Source of the DNA: Microplitis mediator
Taxonomy: Eukaryota; Arthropoda; Insecta; Hymenoptera; Braconidae
Direction of reading: 5' to 3'
DNA length: 64,000 nt
NCBI RefSeq assembly: GCF_029852145.1
Contig: NC_079974.1
Location: 3,227,001 to 3,291,000, forward strand
The notes under the pieces were generated by a model, which was given only the letters and a program-made list of their open reading frames with translations, was not told where the DNA came from and made no database searches. Made by a program: the position numbers and the translations under genes. Of the stretch, positions 1 to 12,046 are shown in pieces; the stretch's first letter is position 1; each line of letters starts with the position of its first letter.

Positions 1-1200
1 CGTTACGAGCAGACTAAATTAGATTAATTCGTGAACATTAAAAAATTTTAATTCTGAAAATTTACAAGGACAAAACTAGATTAAATCGTGGACTTATAAA
101 ATTTCTATTTATGGGCAATATTTATGAAAAAACATTAAGTTGCAGAATTGATTATATTTTATTTACTATTTATTTACTATCTTTTGTTTAAAAATGTCGG
201 CAGTTGATGAAAATTTGACAGCTTAATTTTTTAGTTGTCTTCATTGAATATTTATATCATTGAATAAAAGTGATAAAACAACTCTTAAAATGTCAAGAAT
301 TTTCTCTTATTTACTGGATAAAATTGAAAATATTTTGGCATAAGAAAACATCAAAATTCTTGTGCTACGGAGAAAAATGTTGGCTCGAAATCTACCAATT
401 TTTATTATGCTGTCGACCAAACTTGAAACAGATAGTAAAGTATCCAAAAAATTACTATATGCTCTTGTAAAAAATTATTATGCTGAATCAAAATTATTAT
501 AATGTATGGAAGTAATTGATATTGAAGCTCATCGATAAGTTTCTTGCGCGTAATAAGTAATGTGATACAGTATAATCATTTTTTGTAAGAGCACGATCAT
601 TTTTTGGATGCTTTACTCCCTGTTTCAAGTCTAGTCGACATCGTTGTAAAAATTCGTAGGTTTCGAGCCAACATTTTTCTCCGTGTGACATCTAATTATG
701 GAAGCACATTAGCATGTTTTAAATACCAAGAAAATTAAAATAAATTAATAAATCTAGATTATTATTATTATTATTAATATTTATATATATAAAAAGTCCT
801 GTATTTGTCCTTAAAAACAACTGAACACAGACCAATAATTATAATAAAAAAGTCTGTTTTTAGTCTAAACGCGATTTAAAACAGACTAAATATCATACGA
901 AAATAAGTCTGATATTAGCCTGGATAAGGAATAGTACGGGCAAAAACAGATTAAATTCTTAAATAAAATAAATACGATTTATAAACTTGAATTAAAGGAA
1001 AAATATTAAAATTTATCATTTATTTTAAAACAGATCTAATTTTTTGACCCGGGATGTAATAAAAAAAAACTAGAAAATAATTTGAATTTATAATTGAAGT
1101 CTTGACTAATTAATTAATAGTTAATATTAAATACTAAAACTCTTATATCCTGAATGAATGAACTACCATACACATGAAGCTTGAATAATCATTGAAGAGT
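1..1200. repeat. AT-rich repeats with a small foldback (about 359-691)
   Basis: No gene is evident. An imperfect inverted repeat has a left arm at about 359-460 and a right arm at about 590-691, so the same peptide-like stretch (GEKCWLE) is readable on both strands. Short ORFs here are by-products of the foldback. The remainder is low-complexity AT-rich DNA with a (ATT)n tract near 762-780. No target duplication could be assigned. Confidence 0.5.
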
Positions 1201-1235
1201 AATGTATAATATTTATTTAAAATAATAGATCTTAC

Positions 1236-1614
1236 TTTTTGTAATAGCTCGCTTCACTTTCCGTAAAGATGATTTATTTCTGAGACAATGATCTTGTTGT
1301 TGCTGAAGCTCTTCGGCGGGTAAATCGTTTATGTCTTTGTTGACGAAAGGCTTTTTTAATAGTTGATGCTCGAGTGATTGTCGATTCAATAATTTGGAGT
1401 TTGAAATGGCTGTTTTAAAAATATTATTCGCATCAACAGCATCAGTGGTTTTTTTAGCATCAAAAAGAGGTGAATCATCACGATTAAATTGTTGGTTGTA
1501 ATTCCATTCTTCCGACTCGCTCGTCCTTATGCTCTCAGGTGAAGACGGATAAATTGGCAACTCTACCGACCAGTTAGACTCCTTGCATGTCTGATTAAAA
1601 TCAGTGAAAGACAT
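1236..1614 (-). CDS. First coding exon of an unidentified protein
   Basis: The exon opens with an ATG at 1614 in an A-rich context (AAAA before ATG) after an AT-rich leader. The frame stays open to a stop at 1213, but a near-consensus splice donor (AAAAA then GTAAGA) lies at 1240-1230, so coding probably leaves this exon at 1236 in phase 1. The roughly 126 residues are hydrophilic: an acidic, Ser-rich N-terminal third (SPESIRTSESEEW), a Gln run (EELQQQQDH) and a basic end (LRNKSSLRKVKRAITK). There is no signal peptide or membrane segment. I do not recognise the family. The next exon would lie below 1200 or outside the window. Composition stands out clearly from the AT-rich flanks, which supports real coding. 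It could be a regulatory or nuclear protein, but this is only a guess from composition. Confidence 0.5.
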
Positions 1615-1988
1615 TTTTAATTTATTGTGCTTATCTAATTATTTTACTTTAAGCGAAAAATTATTTTCAAGTCCGTCCGAATAAAGTAACACTCGAAAAT
1701 CACTCTACGACAGGTTTATAAGAACTGAATTTTCTTTGGTCAAGTCTGCCGATTTGTACAGAAGTACGTAGATACGTGGTGGAACTATCGGAGAAGGTTA
1801 TTGGTTTGGGACCGCCTCCAAAATTTAAGTATTAGTTTGTATGTCTAGTTTTCAGATTTTCACACTTATAACAAAAGGCTGGTGACACCAAAGTCTAGAC
1901 TGTGTCAGGTATAAGATTTAAGTATTTGTTGCAAGTGCACTTGAAATCATTCTAAGAAAATTATTCTCCTACTGAACTCAAAACAACC
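1615..1988. other. Putative promoter/leader region of the 1614 exon, no other feature seen
   Basis: This stretch lies upstream of the minus-strand exon starting at 1614. It shows no repeat termini and no ORF of note. It should contain the promoter of that gene, but I cannot point to a convincing core element. Confidence 0.3.
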
Positions 1989-2888
1989 CGCATTGAAAAG
2001 CTATATATTGTTAAAAGTATATAAAAAAATATATGGTGAATATGTGATAAATATATAGCGGCAAAAATATCTATATTGAAAAATATATGTTTTTTTACAT
2101 AGATTGGATTATATATTTATCATAATATATTTATTTGTATATAATGTTTTGTATTTTTCTATATATATTATCTCATATAATGCTCAATATATTCTTATCA
2201 TATATGGATAGTATATATATAATTTATAAGTATAATATGATAAACTTGATATATATATCCATATATTTTGACTCATATAATTAGTGGTATATGGTCTCTA
2301 TATAATTGATTATATATGAAAGAATTTATATGATTAAATATATGGTTCGCGGTATATTGGAATTATATTTTTCCAGTATGTCAAAACTTATATTTTTCGC
2401 AATATATTGAAAATTTTATTTTTTAATATACTTTTTCAATTTCTACACAATTCCACAAAAAAAAGTCAAATTTATTATTTTTTCTCCTTCTTTATATTGA
2501 CCTTATATTTACTGGCAATAACCTAAAAAAAGTAAAAAAAGTGCCATATATTTTACAATATATTGGAAACCATATATTTTGCAATATATTGGAAAACATA
2601 TATAAAAAATGTAAAAAATACTATATATTAATTAATATACTACTTTCAATATAATATATCAATATAAAAAAGATATATTAAAATATATATGTAAAACATA
2701 CATAAAAAGTCATATATTGATAAATAAATTGATAATATATCCTAGCAATATATTTTTTTTCAATATATTATCATATATTAATACGGCAAAAATATAAATA
2801 TTATTTTATATATTGTACAATATATCACATTATAATATTCATATATTCTATCATATATGTTTTCACATATAAAGTTTTTTCATGCTGG
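1989..2888. repeat. TATATA-rich non-autonomous element, about 0.9 kb
   Basis: The block is dominated by TATATA words. It begins near a GCATTGAAAAGC end and finishes near an imperfect inverted match (TTTTTTCATGCTGG). A partial copy of one end recurs at about 6095-6290, and shorter pieces recur near 31880-31960. There is no coding capacity. It is probably a MITE or similar; boundaries are approximate. Confidence 0.5.
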
Positions 2889-3902
2889 TAATCTGTTTTC
2901 TAGAGAGGGGACCGGAAGCTAACAATTAGTATAGTAAAAAGTTTTAAAAAATTAGTTCTTTCTGAGATAGAACTCGAACGTCATCTCAGTTTTTGAAATG
3001 CGAGCATGAATATTTTTTTTTTTTCAAATGTATTATTGCATTTATGCTTAAAATATATATTGTTAATTATTAACTATTAATTTATTTGTAAAAAGGATTT
3101 ACATAGGCAATGTCTATCAGGAACTGAGTGCACCCGTTTTCAAAATTCTATCGACATAATTTTAAATGTACGTAAAGGTCTATACAATGAGGCGACGTCT
3201 ACAATTGTCTAATTACTATAGACTGCAGCTGAAGTTTTATTTAGCTGACGTCTTAAAACTTAAAGTATATTGTAAAACTCGGCGTTTATTGTCGAGTCTA
3301 TAAGTGTGAATTAACAGCAGGGTGCAACACACAGATCAATGACAATAGCACGTGTTTACTGTCGAGTGATTTATGTCCTTTTATCTTTGAGGCGCCGTAG
3401 GATTTCAAGTCTACATGGACTTAAAGACATACGTCATTTAGAATCCTCTTATTGAATTAATCTGGCGCCATAACAAATCTTTTGATAATAATTTTGTTGG
3501 TATATTCAATTTGTCTATTTTCGGTTAAGTCTATACTAATTACCTTAAAATATTCATATTTCGATATTCGTTAGCAATTTTTGTTGTTTATATTTTATGA
3601 TTCTTTAGAAAATATCTTTGATGAATTTTTTAATTCATTACTCAGAGAAAGATATTTCAGAATACGTATATTTGTCATAATGATATTTTAAATTTATTTA
3701 TAATGGAATAAAATATTCCAGAATAAATATTTGAAATTTTTAAAGAAAACATTATTGAATATTATACATTTTAAAAAAATAAATAAATAAATATGCTCTC
3801 TTAAAATGAACCAATGAAATTTCACTGATTCACTAGTGAAATTCACTGATTCAACCGATGACTAAGATGATCGCTTGGCTCACTGGTTGAGCCCGTGATA
3901 CG
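2889..3902. other. No gene or clear repeat seen
   Basis: Mixed AT-rich sequence with no ORF, splice-site pattern or repeat termini that I could support. Confidence 0.3.
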
Positions 3903-5698
3903 CCGGCACACAGAAAAAAAGGAAATCTTGAACCAAGAAATAAAATGTCTTCGAAATTTTTTTCTTGAACCAAGCGAAATTTCTTACTTTATTGAAGAAA
4001 AAAAATTATTGGGATCAAGAAATTATTTCCTTCGCGGAAGACATAACTTTCTTAGTCTAACACATACATTCTTTAAACCAAGAAAAAACTTTCTTGGTCC
4101 CAAAAATTTTTTTTTTGGTTCGAGAAGATTTTTTTTTTAATTCAACAAATTTTTTTTTTGGCTGAAAATTGTTACGTTTTTAAGTCAAGAAAAAATGTCT
4201 TGAGCTGAAACGAAAAAGTTTTTGAACCATGAAAAATAATGTTTTAAACCAAGAACAAACTTTCTTAGCCCAAGAAAGTTTGTTCTTGGTTTAAAGCATT
4301 ATTTTTCGGGCCAAGAAAGTTTGTTCTTAACTCGAGAAACTTTTTTCTCGTCTCAAGACTGTTACCTTATCGAGTCAAGAAACAGTGTCTTGACCTAAAA
4401 AAAGAAAGTTTTTGTGGTGAGAAAAAAAATTTTTTAAACCAAGAAGAAACTTTCTTGGGCCAAGAAATGTTTTTTTTTTGTCGCAAACAAAAAAAAATTC
4501 AGCCAAAAAATTAATTTTTTTAATTAAGCAAATAAATTTATCGAGCTAAAAAATTTTATTTTTTTTTTTCATTTTTTTATTGAACAATTTTTGTTTTTTT
4601 GTTTAAATATTACAAACAATGCTGTGAAGCAAATAAATGCTGCATCAGAAGCATTTATCAGGGATAGGCCAGTTTCGCAATAAGTTAAGCATTTAAAACA
4701 AATTGAGAAAAAACAATTATCGCTTTCACCAGGAATCGAACCCAGATCGATTCGGCGCTACGCGAGAGCTTTACCAATTAAGCCATCCCAGCCTTTGCCA
4801 GAATATGTTTACTTTGCCCACATATACTGAGCCATACTGGCTTATGGTCAGTCACATTTTTAGATCCTAAACACAGAATTAATATTACAAATGTTATGCC
4901 AATAATTTAGAAAAATGTTAATTTTGACATTCTACCAAAATACTGAACGGATCGTATGAATCGTTCATAAATGAATTTCGACATAAAAATAAAAAAGCTT
5001 TAAAAACAAAAAAACAAATTTAATTACAAAAAAAATTGAGAAATTATTCAACATTATTCAATTAATTTATTATAATAATATAATTTAGTTATTTAATTTT
5101 TAATTTATTTAAAATAAAAAGGTGGACTCAAAACCCATTTGCTACGCTAGTGTGAGAAAGAGAGAGAGTGGGGAGTATTCATTCCTTAGGATGCGAAGGA
5201 GGGAGCATCTATGAGTGAGAATCCAAGAGAAAACTTTCTTGGCTTGAGACTCTAGTAATCTTGGTTTGAGATTTTTCGTGTGATTGGTCAGAGAAAGTAC
5301 ACTATACTCAAACCAAGAGTTTAAATTATTTAAACCAACTCCCTTTATTTTTAGTTCGAGCTCATACCGTTTATTGTTTCAAAACATTATAGTTCTTTAA
5401 TTAAGTGTATAATTTTCTCGAACTAAATAATTTTATTTCTTGGTTTAAGTAAGTAACATACTCAGGTTAAGAAAAATATTTATTATGCTAAAAAATGCAA
5501 GTATTTAAAACAAGTAATTCTATTATTGGACCAAGTATGAAATATGTATTGGCTTAAGAATTTTTTTTCTTAATTGAAGATTTAAAATTCAAGAAATTAT
5601 TTCACTTCGTTCAAGGAATTTCTGGTTTTCATTCCACTCGCTAAAAAATTTCTTGGTTGAAGAAAAATTTTCTTGAGTCAAGATTTTTTTTTCTGTGT
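3903..5698. repeat. Foldback/TIR element containing a tRNA-like module (copy A)
   Basis: The ends match as inverted repeats (ACACAGAAAAAAA at the left, TTTTTTTTCTGTGT at the right), and long subterminal stretches are rich in CTTGGTTCAAG/CTTGAACCAAG words. Related copies lie at 36734-38173 and, on the minus strand and interrupted by an LTR, at about 27950-28643 plus 30816-31135. All contain the tRNA-like segment. No protein is encoded; the 81-codon ORF at 3895 is repeat sequence. Confidence 0.65.
4723..4791 (-). repeat. tRNA-like module inside copy A
   Basis: Read on the minus strand, this resembles a tRNA. An A-box-like word (TGGCTTAATTGG) is followed by a perfect B-box core (GGTTCGATTCC). 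It lies inside a repeated element and has no good cloverleaf with a T33-type anticodon loop, so it is a tRNA-derived repeat, not a functional tRNA gene. Confidence 0.6.
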
Positions 5699-6094
5699 AT
5701 AAACATCCGGAACAATTTTTTTAAAATTTTTTTGTGACTGAAGAAGAAGAATAGTATGTTTCAACTTTTTCTTGAAGAAAAAGATCAGCAATACTAGTTG
5801 CCAATTCTATGAATCGAGCTTTAGAGATTATAAAGAAAAAAAAAAATCTTCAACGTTATTTGATTTTATATACTTGTAGGAAATTGAATGCTCTATAACA
5901 AAAATTTTGATCTATGTTGTTCTTATAGAAAATAGAAAAGTGCGATACGGAACCTCTTAATGTTAATATTAACAGCTCTAATTTCACTGGTGTATTTTTA
6001 TATCTAAATAAAATTTTTGGACTTGCTTCCAAGATAAAACAAATATTTATTTTATTTTCAAACACCTTTCAGACTACCTATACATAGTTAGGTT
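5699..6094. other. No gene seen
   Basis: AT-rich sequence between two repeats. The 69-codon minus ORF at 5856-6065 has no supporting features (no domain, no splice or promoter context). Confidence 0.3.
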
Positions 6095-6290
6095 AGAATA
6101 TATTATCAATATATTTATCAATATATGACTTGTTATGTATGTTTTACATATATATTTTAATATATCTTTTTTATATTGATATATTATATTGAAAGTAGTA
6201 TATTAATTAATATATAGTATTTTTTTTATCACATATTCACCATATATTTTTTTATATACTTTTAACAATATATAGCTTTTCCATGCGGGG
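6095..6290. repeat. Fragment of the TATATA-rich element
   Basis: Inverted copy of one end of the 1989-2888 element, including its AAAAGCTATATATTG terminal region. It abuts a tRNA-like sequence on its right. Confidence 0.5.
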
Positions 6291-6293
6291 ATA

Positions 6294-6364
6294 GCCCGAA
6301 CTGGGAATCGAACCCAGACCAATTCGGTATCGCGCCGAGTGCTCTACCAGTTGAGCTATCCGGC
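6294..6364 (-). tRNA. tRNA pseudogene or tRNA-derived repeat head
   Basis: The minus strand reads GCCGGATAGCTCAACTGG (good A box), then a D-stem GAGC and an anticodon-stem-like CTCGG/CCGA, then a perfect B box (GGTTCGATTCC) and an acceptor 3' strand ending CGGGC. About five of seven acceptor pairs form, and the anticodon loop lacks the usual T33, so no amino-acid identity can be assigned. It is better preserved than the tRNA-like modules at 4.7, 30.9 and 37.3 kb but is probably also repeat-derived. Confidence 0.45.
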
Positions 6365-7155
6365 ACTATACTATATTCCGTTCAATTTGATCTATAACTT
6401 ATTGAGCCACACCGTCTATCGTACGGCAATACACCATTTAAATATAGTGGAAACTTAAACATGCAAACCTCTCAATAAGACAATTTATAGACAAATTGAG
6501 ATGAAATGAAAATTTAATTATTGTTTTATTCTATTTAATGATTCTACTTTTACTTTACTTATTTTATTTTAAAATACTTAGAGAACAACGAATAAACAAT
6601 TAAAAAAAAAAACAATTGCAAAAATTCGAATTAAATAAATAAATAAATAAATAATAGTAATTAAAATTATAAATAATTAAATATTAAAATAAATTGTGAC
6701 AATTACACAAATTTAAAAATACAAAGTAATTTATTTTTGATATATTTAATATAAATAAATAAATCAAATTAATAATTACATTTTTAAATTACGACTTATG
6801 AACTACGAGTTTATTAAAAACGACTTATGTATTAAATATTGATTTTTCAAACTGAACTAGAATTAATTTTTTTTTTAATTTTACAATGACTTTACTTCCT
6901 TTGTGTCAAAGAACTTAAAAACAAATGTCAATAATGAAAATACAACTTAATCGATTTAATTACACACTTTTAAGATAAGTGAAACATTTATGTCATCTAC
7001 ATAATATATGAATTAAAAATAAAAAAAAAAAAGTAACTAATTATTTTACATTACTACTAATGAACATCCCAAATTTGTTAATTATACTTATAACACTACA
7101 CCCATAAAAACGTTTCAAAATGTTACAAACTTAATAATATCAATTAAAAATATTC
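6365..7155. other. AT-rich gap, nothing supported
   Basis: Low-complexity AT-rich sequence downstream of the ankyrin remnant. It has several AATAAA-type words on both strands and no ORF of note. Confidence 0.3.
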
Positions 7156-8125
7156 CTATAAATATTTAATTGTAATTTTTTCTAAATCTCTATTAGTTAA
7201 TAATTTTAAAATACCCCTCGTAAAAGTATTTAGAAGTTGGATGTTATCGAAAATATCTTCAATTACACCAATAGCATGGGATAACAATCTTTTCCGTCTT
7301 AACACTTTTCTTAAACGATAAGTAATCATTCCACTGTATAGTGGAAAAAGAGATGGAATGTTCAAACTTAAAATTGCAGTTTTACTAACATACTTTAATC
7401 CTAAAGCTAATTTGTGTTCACAATTATTACATAAAATATTATAAAATGTAACATTACTCGTGCCAATAAATGTTAGCTTCATTTTTTCAACTTCGTTTAT
7501 GCACTGGCCGCGCAATTCACAAAATTTTTTACTGCTAATATCGACGACTGCTAAATTTTCTTTATCAACATAAAAATTCACCGCACTGAGTTTAGCAATA
7601 TGTTCAGCAATTGTGTCTTTAACTTTTTGTGAATCAATAGGTCTTGAAGCAAATGCTGTTTTACAATTAACGTTTTTTATATAAATATCAAAACCAGTAT
7701 TAAGAAGTTGTCGCATGATTTTATCGTCGGTCGAGTAAAATGTGCAATTAAGTGCTGAAATATCGTCTTTTATATTGATATCAACACCAGCATCAAGAAG
7801 TTGTCTTATGATATTATCATTGGGCGCGAAAAATGCGTAATGAAGTGCTGAATGGTTAAACACGTTCACTATATTTACATTAACCATATTATGGTTTAAA
7901 ATCAATTCTACTGAGAATTAAGAGGACTTTCTTTTATATTACTTCCAATTGCACTATTAACATCTACGCCGTATGCCAGAAGAAGCTTTATTATTGGTAA
8001 GTTTCTGTTAGCAATAGCAGAGATTAATGGTGATATAGTACCATAAATACACAGGTTCGGATCAGCATTATTTATCAAAAGTAGCTCTACCATTTTTTCA
8101 TTTCTTCGATCAACAGCGATTTATA
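7156..8125 (-). pseudogene. Ankyrin-repeat gene with PRANC/F-box-like C-terminus, truncated and frame-broken
   Basis: Two minus-strand reading frames form one protein-like unit. The upstream part (about 8125-7908) encodes ankyrin repeats (VELLLINNADPNL, IIKLLLAYGVDVN) and ends at a stop at 7908. The downstream part (from 7905) continues at once with further repeats in another frame (IIRQLLDAGVDINIKD, IMRQLLNTGFDIYIKN), then about 150 residues ending FTRGILKLLTNRDLEKI. That ending resembles the PRANC/F-box-like tails of ankyrin proteins known from parasitoid wasps, Wolbachia and poxviruses. The 5' end stops at about 8125 after an in-frame IAVDRRNEK stretch with no ATG or acceptor. The break and missing start argue for a pseudogene. 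An intron at the break is less likely, since only a few bases separate the frames. Confidence is high for ankyrin, moderate for the tail. Confidence 0.7.
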
Positions 8126-8135
8126 ATAATAAATA

Positions 8136-8475
8136 ACTTATTTCAATAAATATTTGATTCATTAAAATTTTCGTACCATCATATTGTTGAACAAAGTGAA
8201 GCCACTGTTATTAATTGTTATATTTATTTTCCCGGTTACCAAATTTATCAAAAGACTCCAACTCAGGATTAAGTTAATCATTTCAATTGCTCTAAGCTTT
8301 TTAGTCGTATTCCGTTCAAATTGTCTGGCCTAAAACAAGTTTTCCACTCAACTGAAACCCTTTCTATAACACGGAATAAATCTGAAGGTTTTTATTAAAT
8401 AAAACCAGGTGCGTAATATTTTTTATCGATATATTAATCTAGCAACCTTTAATGTTTATCCAAATTTGACAATTA
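8136..8475. repeat. Direct repeat, copy 1 (partner at 14105-14450)
   Basis: About 340 bp match 14105-14450 in the same orientation, including CAATAAATATTTGATTCAT and CACGGAATAAATCTGAAGG. The two copies flank the ionotropic-receptor region. It is a dispersed repeat or an old local duplication. Confidence 0.6.
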
Positions 8476-8722
8476 ATTTCCATAAATATTATCACTATCC
8501 CTGCAAAGGCTAAATATGTTAGGTGATACAATACTATTTATGTTATCTGGGGTTAATAATATATTTTATTGACTAAATACATCCAATAGTTTATCAAATC
8601 CCCAAAATGTTGATCGAATCATTTTCACAATTTATATAAAATTTTGGTCCACATACTCAAATAATTGTCGGAATTGCAAGTTTTCAATGCGTATAATAAT
8701 TACAATTACCCTCCATAATTTT

Positions 8723-9957
8723 TTATAAGTACATAATTTCGCTAAACAATTCAAAAACAAAATTCGCTAATGAAAAGATCAAACCGATTGACAGGAAAAT
8801 AAATGCAAAGGTGACATCTTGAAAGTCTATTGGCCGGTAATAATTATGAGTTGATTTATCTTTTCTTTCAATATTTTCGCCAACTCGTTTTCTCACTTCT
8901 CGTTTCTTCCATTTGTCGTGAATTTGTGATTGGTGTAGACGCATGACAAAATTGTTAACGCGATCCTTTAATGGCCAATTATTACGCATTGTCAGTGATC
9001 CGAAATAAAACATTAAACTATTCGCAGGAGAGTGTAATTTGTATCTAGCAATTAGAATCTCAAGACTTTCTTTGGTATCAATACAAGCAAAAGATTCATT
9101 AGAATAAATATTTTGTTGACATCTCTGATAACCAAATATCATTTTATTTAGCAATGATGGATCTTTCGTATACTCTGCCCATCCATTATGAGCATAAATT
9201 ACTGTATAACGCGGGTCTTTTAGATCATCTAGAGTCTCGACATTTTTTCTGTATTCGGGTTTTGTCAAAAACGCCGCCAGATGGCCAGAAAATGTCGCAT
9301 GCATTATCAAAAAATATAAAAATATTACAGAAAAAAATATTCGCAACTTTGCCGTGTCCATTCGAGTGTAAATCGAATTATTCATCAGCAGTCTTAGGCA
9401 CTCGAAGATAGCAAATGATAATCTTGAGTTATTGTTCGTTCTGATTGAGAAATAAATAACAATAAAAACCATCAGCAGGATAATTGTTGTTGCAAAAATG
9501 GTCAACCAGCCATAGAAATTAAACATTTTTTCCAGCGGTGTCAGTAGTCCGCGATTGTGGGTCACTATAATGTCATTATTAAATGATATTGGAAATGACA
9601 AATAATAATAATTGCAAATAATCATCCATTCATTATTATGCGTATAATATGAGAAGGGACTTAATATCAAATCTATTAAATGATTATCAAGCAACAGACT
9701 GACCATGGTATAATTTTCATCGGTCTGAGCAAAACTATGAGTTACGTCTAGTGTTATATTCAAAAAATCGATTAACCACCGTCCGACTGTTCCCATGTTC
9801 AGACCTAATTTTTCGAATAAATATTGAGCTTTAGTGTTTCTAGTTAAATGTTCATTAACAGGGCCACTTGAGTTTTGTGATTCTCGTAGTACTTTTATCG
9901 CGTAGCCATTTAGATATTTTGTACGATCAAATATTATATTATCACATATGTCTGAAC
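8723..9957 (-). CDS. Ionotropic receptor (IR), 3' exon: ligand-binding domain and ion channel
   Basis: This exon encodes about 411 residues of an insect ionotropic receptor, a ligand-gated cation channel of the iGluR-like chemosensory family in the sensory dendrite membrane. It enters with KYLNGYAIKV, the conserved start of the S1 lobe, then RGLLTPLEKMF before TM1 (about FYGWLTIFATTIILLMVFIV). A pore region and TM2 (IFFSVIFLYFLIMHATFSG) follow, then the S2 lobe (FACIDTKESLEIL) and TM3 (FAFIFLSIGLIFSLANFVFEL) near the C-terminus. The stop is at 8725-8723. The acceptor is TTTTGAACAG at 9967-9958, so the exon starts at 9957 with two bases of a split codon; the Met at 9796 is internal. The phase fits the donor at 12047 exactly. 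The subfamily cannot be named; it looks like a divergent tuning receptor, not a conserved co-receptor. Confidence 0.85.
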
Positions 9958-12046
9958 CTGTTCAAAACAAATGTCAGTATTACTTTCTATGATAGACATT
10001 TAAAGCATTAAAGAAATTTCTTATTCAACGCATGCCTGATTATCGTGACTTATCATATCTGCAAAGCAAACGCTAACTGACCGTTGACCGATCGGTGTTG
10101 AATAATTCGTCAAAAAGTAAATGGCGTCCCAGGTTCTTCAACAGCGTGTATATACGGAGTCATAAGCAACCGCATTTGAATTCATAAACACATTTATCAA
10201 AAGTCATCATCGACCGCTCTCAAAAACAAACTCTACTATTGTTACTAAAGCACATAATCTCGACACTAAATGTATTCAGAATGAGTAGTACAATCAATCT
10301 ATCAACTTTTATTTCAGTGCCTACGTATAAATACGTTGGTTCTTTTTCATTAATTGAAATCAGTAAGGAATGGGTGGTGAAAGAAGTCAAGAACTAGTAT
10401 CGTTTAGAGCCTCACCCGATTTAAGGTTTACTTTACTGATATAACAATTCACGAAAATCAGATAATTGGTGAAAAAGGTATAGTGCATAGCACGAGGGCT
10501 AAGTCTTTATCCATCAACTACAATGTTTTTAGCAAACATTGAGCTTCCCGTATAAAGACTTACCTAACCCACTCGCAATGCAATGTACTATTATTTAACG
10601 CAGTCCTGATAAGCGCACATCATGACGTCTGCGTTGCGAACCTTAAACGGCTGTTTATCGACCGGTGCATAGAGGTTGAATAAAGTCAACATAGATTTCT
10701 CCGTTTTTTACCAGTATTGCGAAAAGTAAGTGGTATAATAAAACTTCACAACGCGTCTAAAGATTCTTTAAGATCTTGTTGAGCGACTAAAAGTTTTTTC
10801 GTCAAAATTTATGTTGAACGGCTAGTACACTAAATATCGTTACTTCAATTCATTACATGTGAGGTGCTGTAACACGTGGTTGTTGCTGAATTTCTTTTAT
10901 TAATAAATATTTTGTTCAGTCACGAGCTTGATCATTTTGAAAAGCTTCGTGTACTTTCGCTACGTACGGGAGCAGCCGAACTCGCTACTGACTTGAATGT
11001 CAGAATAGTGCCGGGTCACTCACTATCTGGGCCCGACACCTGCAATTTCTTACTCATGACCGTGCCACGTCGGCATGAGAACCCGCTACCAGCCGGCCAA
11101 TCAGAGAAATTGGCGGCTAACTATTTCCTGTTGGCGCGCTTTTAAGCCAATAGGAAAATTCGTTACTGCAGCCATGCTGCCACGTCACCACCGAGCAGCC
11201 ACGAAGGAAGAAGACGACGTCTATTTCCAATCTACATCGATCAGTTCGAATACAGCTTTCCATCTAACCGCTTCGATCAATATATCACTAGTGTGATATA
11301 AGTCTGAACCGCTCCGCTAAATCTCCGCTTAACTATTCTCAATAATTAGCTAGTATATCAAGGCTACTAATTATTGAGTATATATTGAATTGTTGCTCGC
11401 GTCTTATTAATTATAAATTAATTGTCGCGTCATTAACCGCTACCGACCACGTGTCGGATTTATACGCGTATTCGTTTACAGTCGCATTCGCTATTTTTCT
11501 CATAGTTTTAGTGTACATATTGTTTAATAAAGATCTATTCTTTTTTCTGTAATTTGTGTTAATTGTTAGTTATTGAATTAACCACACCTACACCAGAATC
11601 CCACAGAGCATTCGCTCATTTTACATATTTAAATTAATAATTAAAACATCCGAAAGAATTTTAAGTCAATTAAATATAAATTGTAAATTTTAGAGTCGAT
11701 GGTTTGTTGTTATTTTGTGGGTGCACCGTGTCGCTAAACAGCCATAGACTTTGCTTCATAAATTATAGTTAATAGTAGGACACTCAGATAGTTTTTATCT
11801 GACGAGCGCAATGATTTCAGCACACGCCTTTGGCCGTGCATGGGACACTGCGATACGTTTTAAAAACATTGCTCTCGCCACATGAAGACTATCTTAGTAT
11901 CCTAACAATGTAATATACTATTTTGTGTTAATCTGTCAGTTTTAACGCAAGTTACACATATTTAGATATTAAACTAAGCTCCTTTAGTCTTAGATAATAA
12001 ATCGCGTTCTCAGTAATTTTATTTTCATTAAATGAATTAGGCTTAC
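9958..12046 (-). other. Intron of the IR gene
   Basis: The intron is 2,089 bp, with donor AAAG then GTAAGC (12050-12041) and acceptor ending in CAG at 9958. It contains an LTR-like block (10858-11620) and two related internal segments, one near 9990-10140 and one near 10480-10700. Short ORFs on the plus strand here (10876-11296) belong to the repeat. Confidence 0.75.
10858..11620 (+). mobile_element. LTR-like block (probable solo LTR) in the IR intron
   Basis: The block is GC-richer than its surroundings and has an LTR-like layout: TGT near 10858-10868, a core region with CCAAT/ATTGG words at 11095-11155, an AATAAAG signal followed by a T-run at about 11527-11545, and a CCCACA end near 11604. 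I could not fix the terminal dinucleotides or a target duplication, so boundaries are approximate and the identification is tentative. Confidence 0.4.

Noticed and set aside
6294..6364. Functional tRNA gene
   Set aside because: A and B boxes are good, but the acceptor stem has mismatches and the anticodon loop lacks T33, so no identity is assigned.
9154..9411. 85-codon plus ORF
   Set aside because: Antisense to the ionotropic-receptor channel exon, which has clear transmembrane segments and splice sites on the minus strand.
10876..11296. Two overlapping plus ORFs of 73-89 codons
   Set aside because: Within the LTR-like block in the IR intron; no domain or conserved start context.
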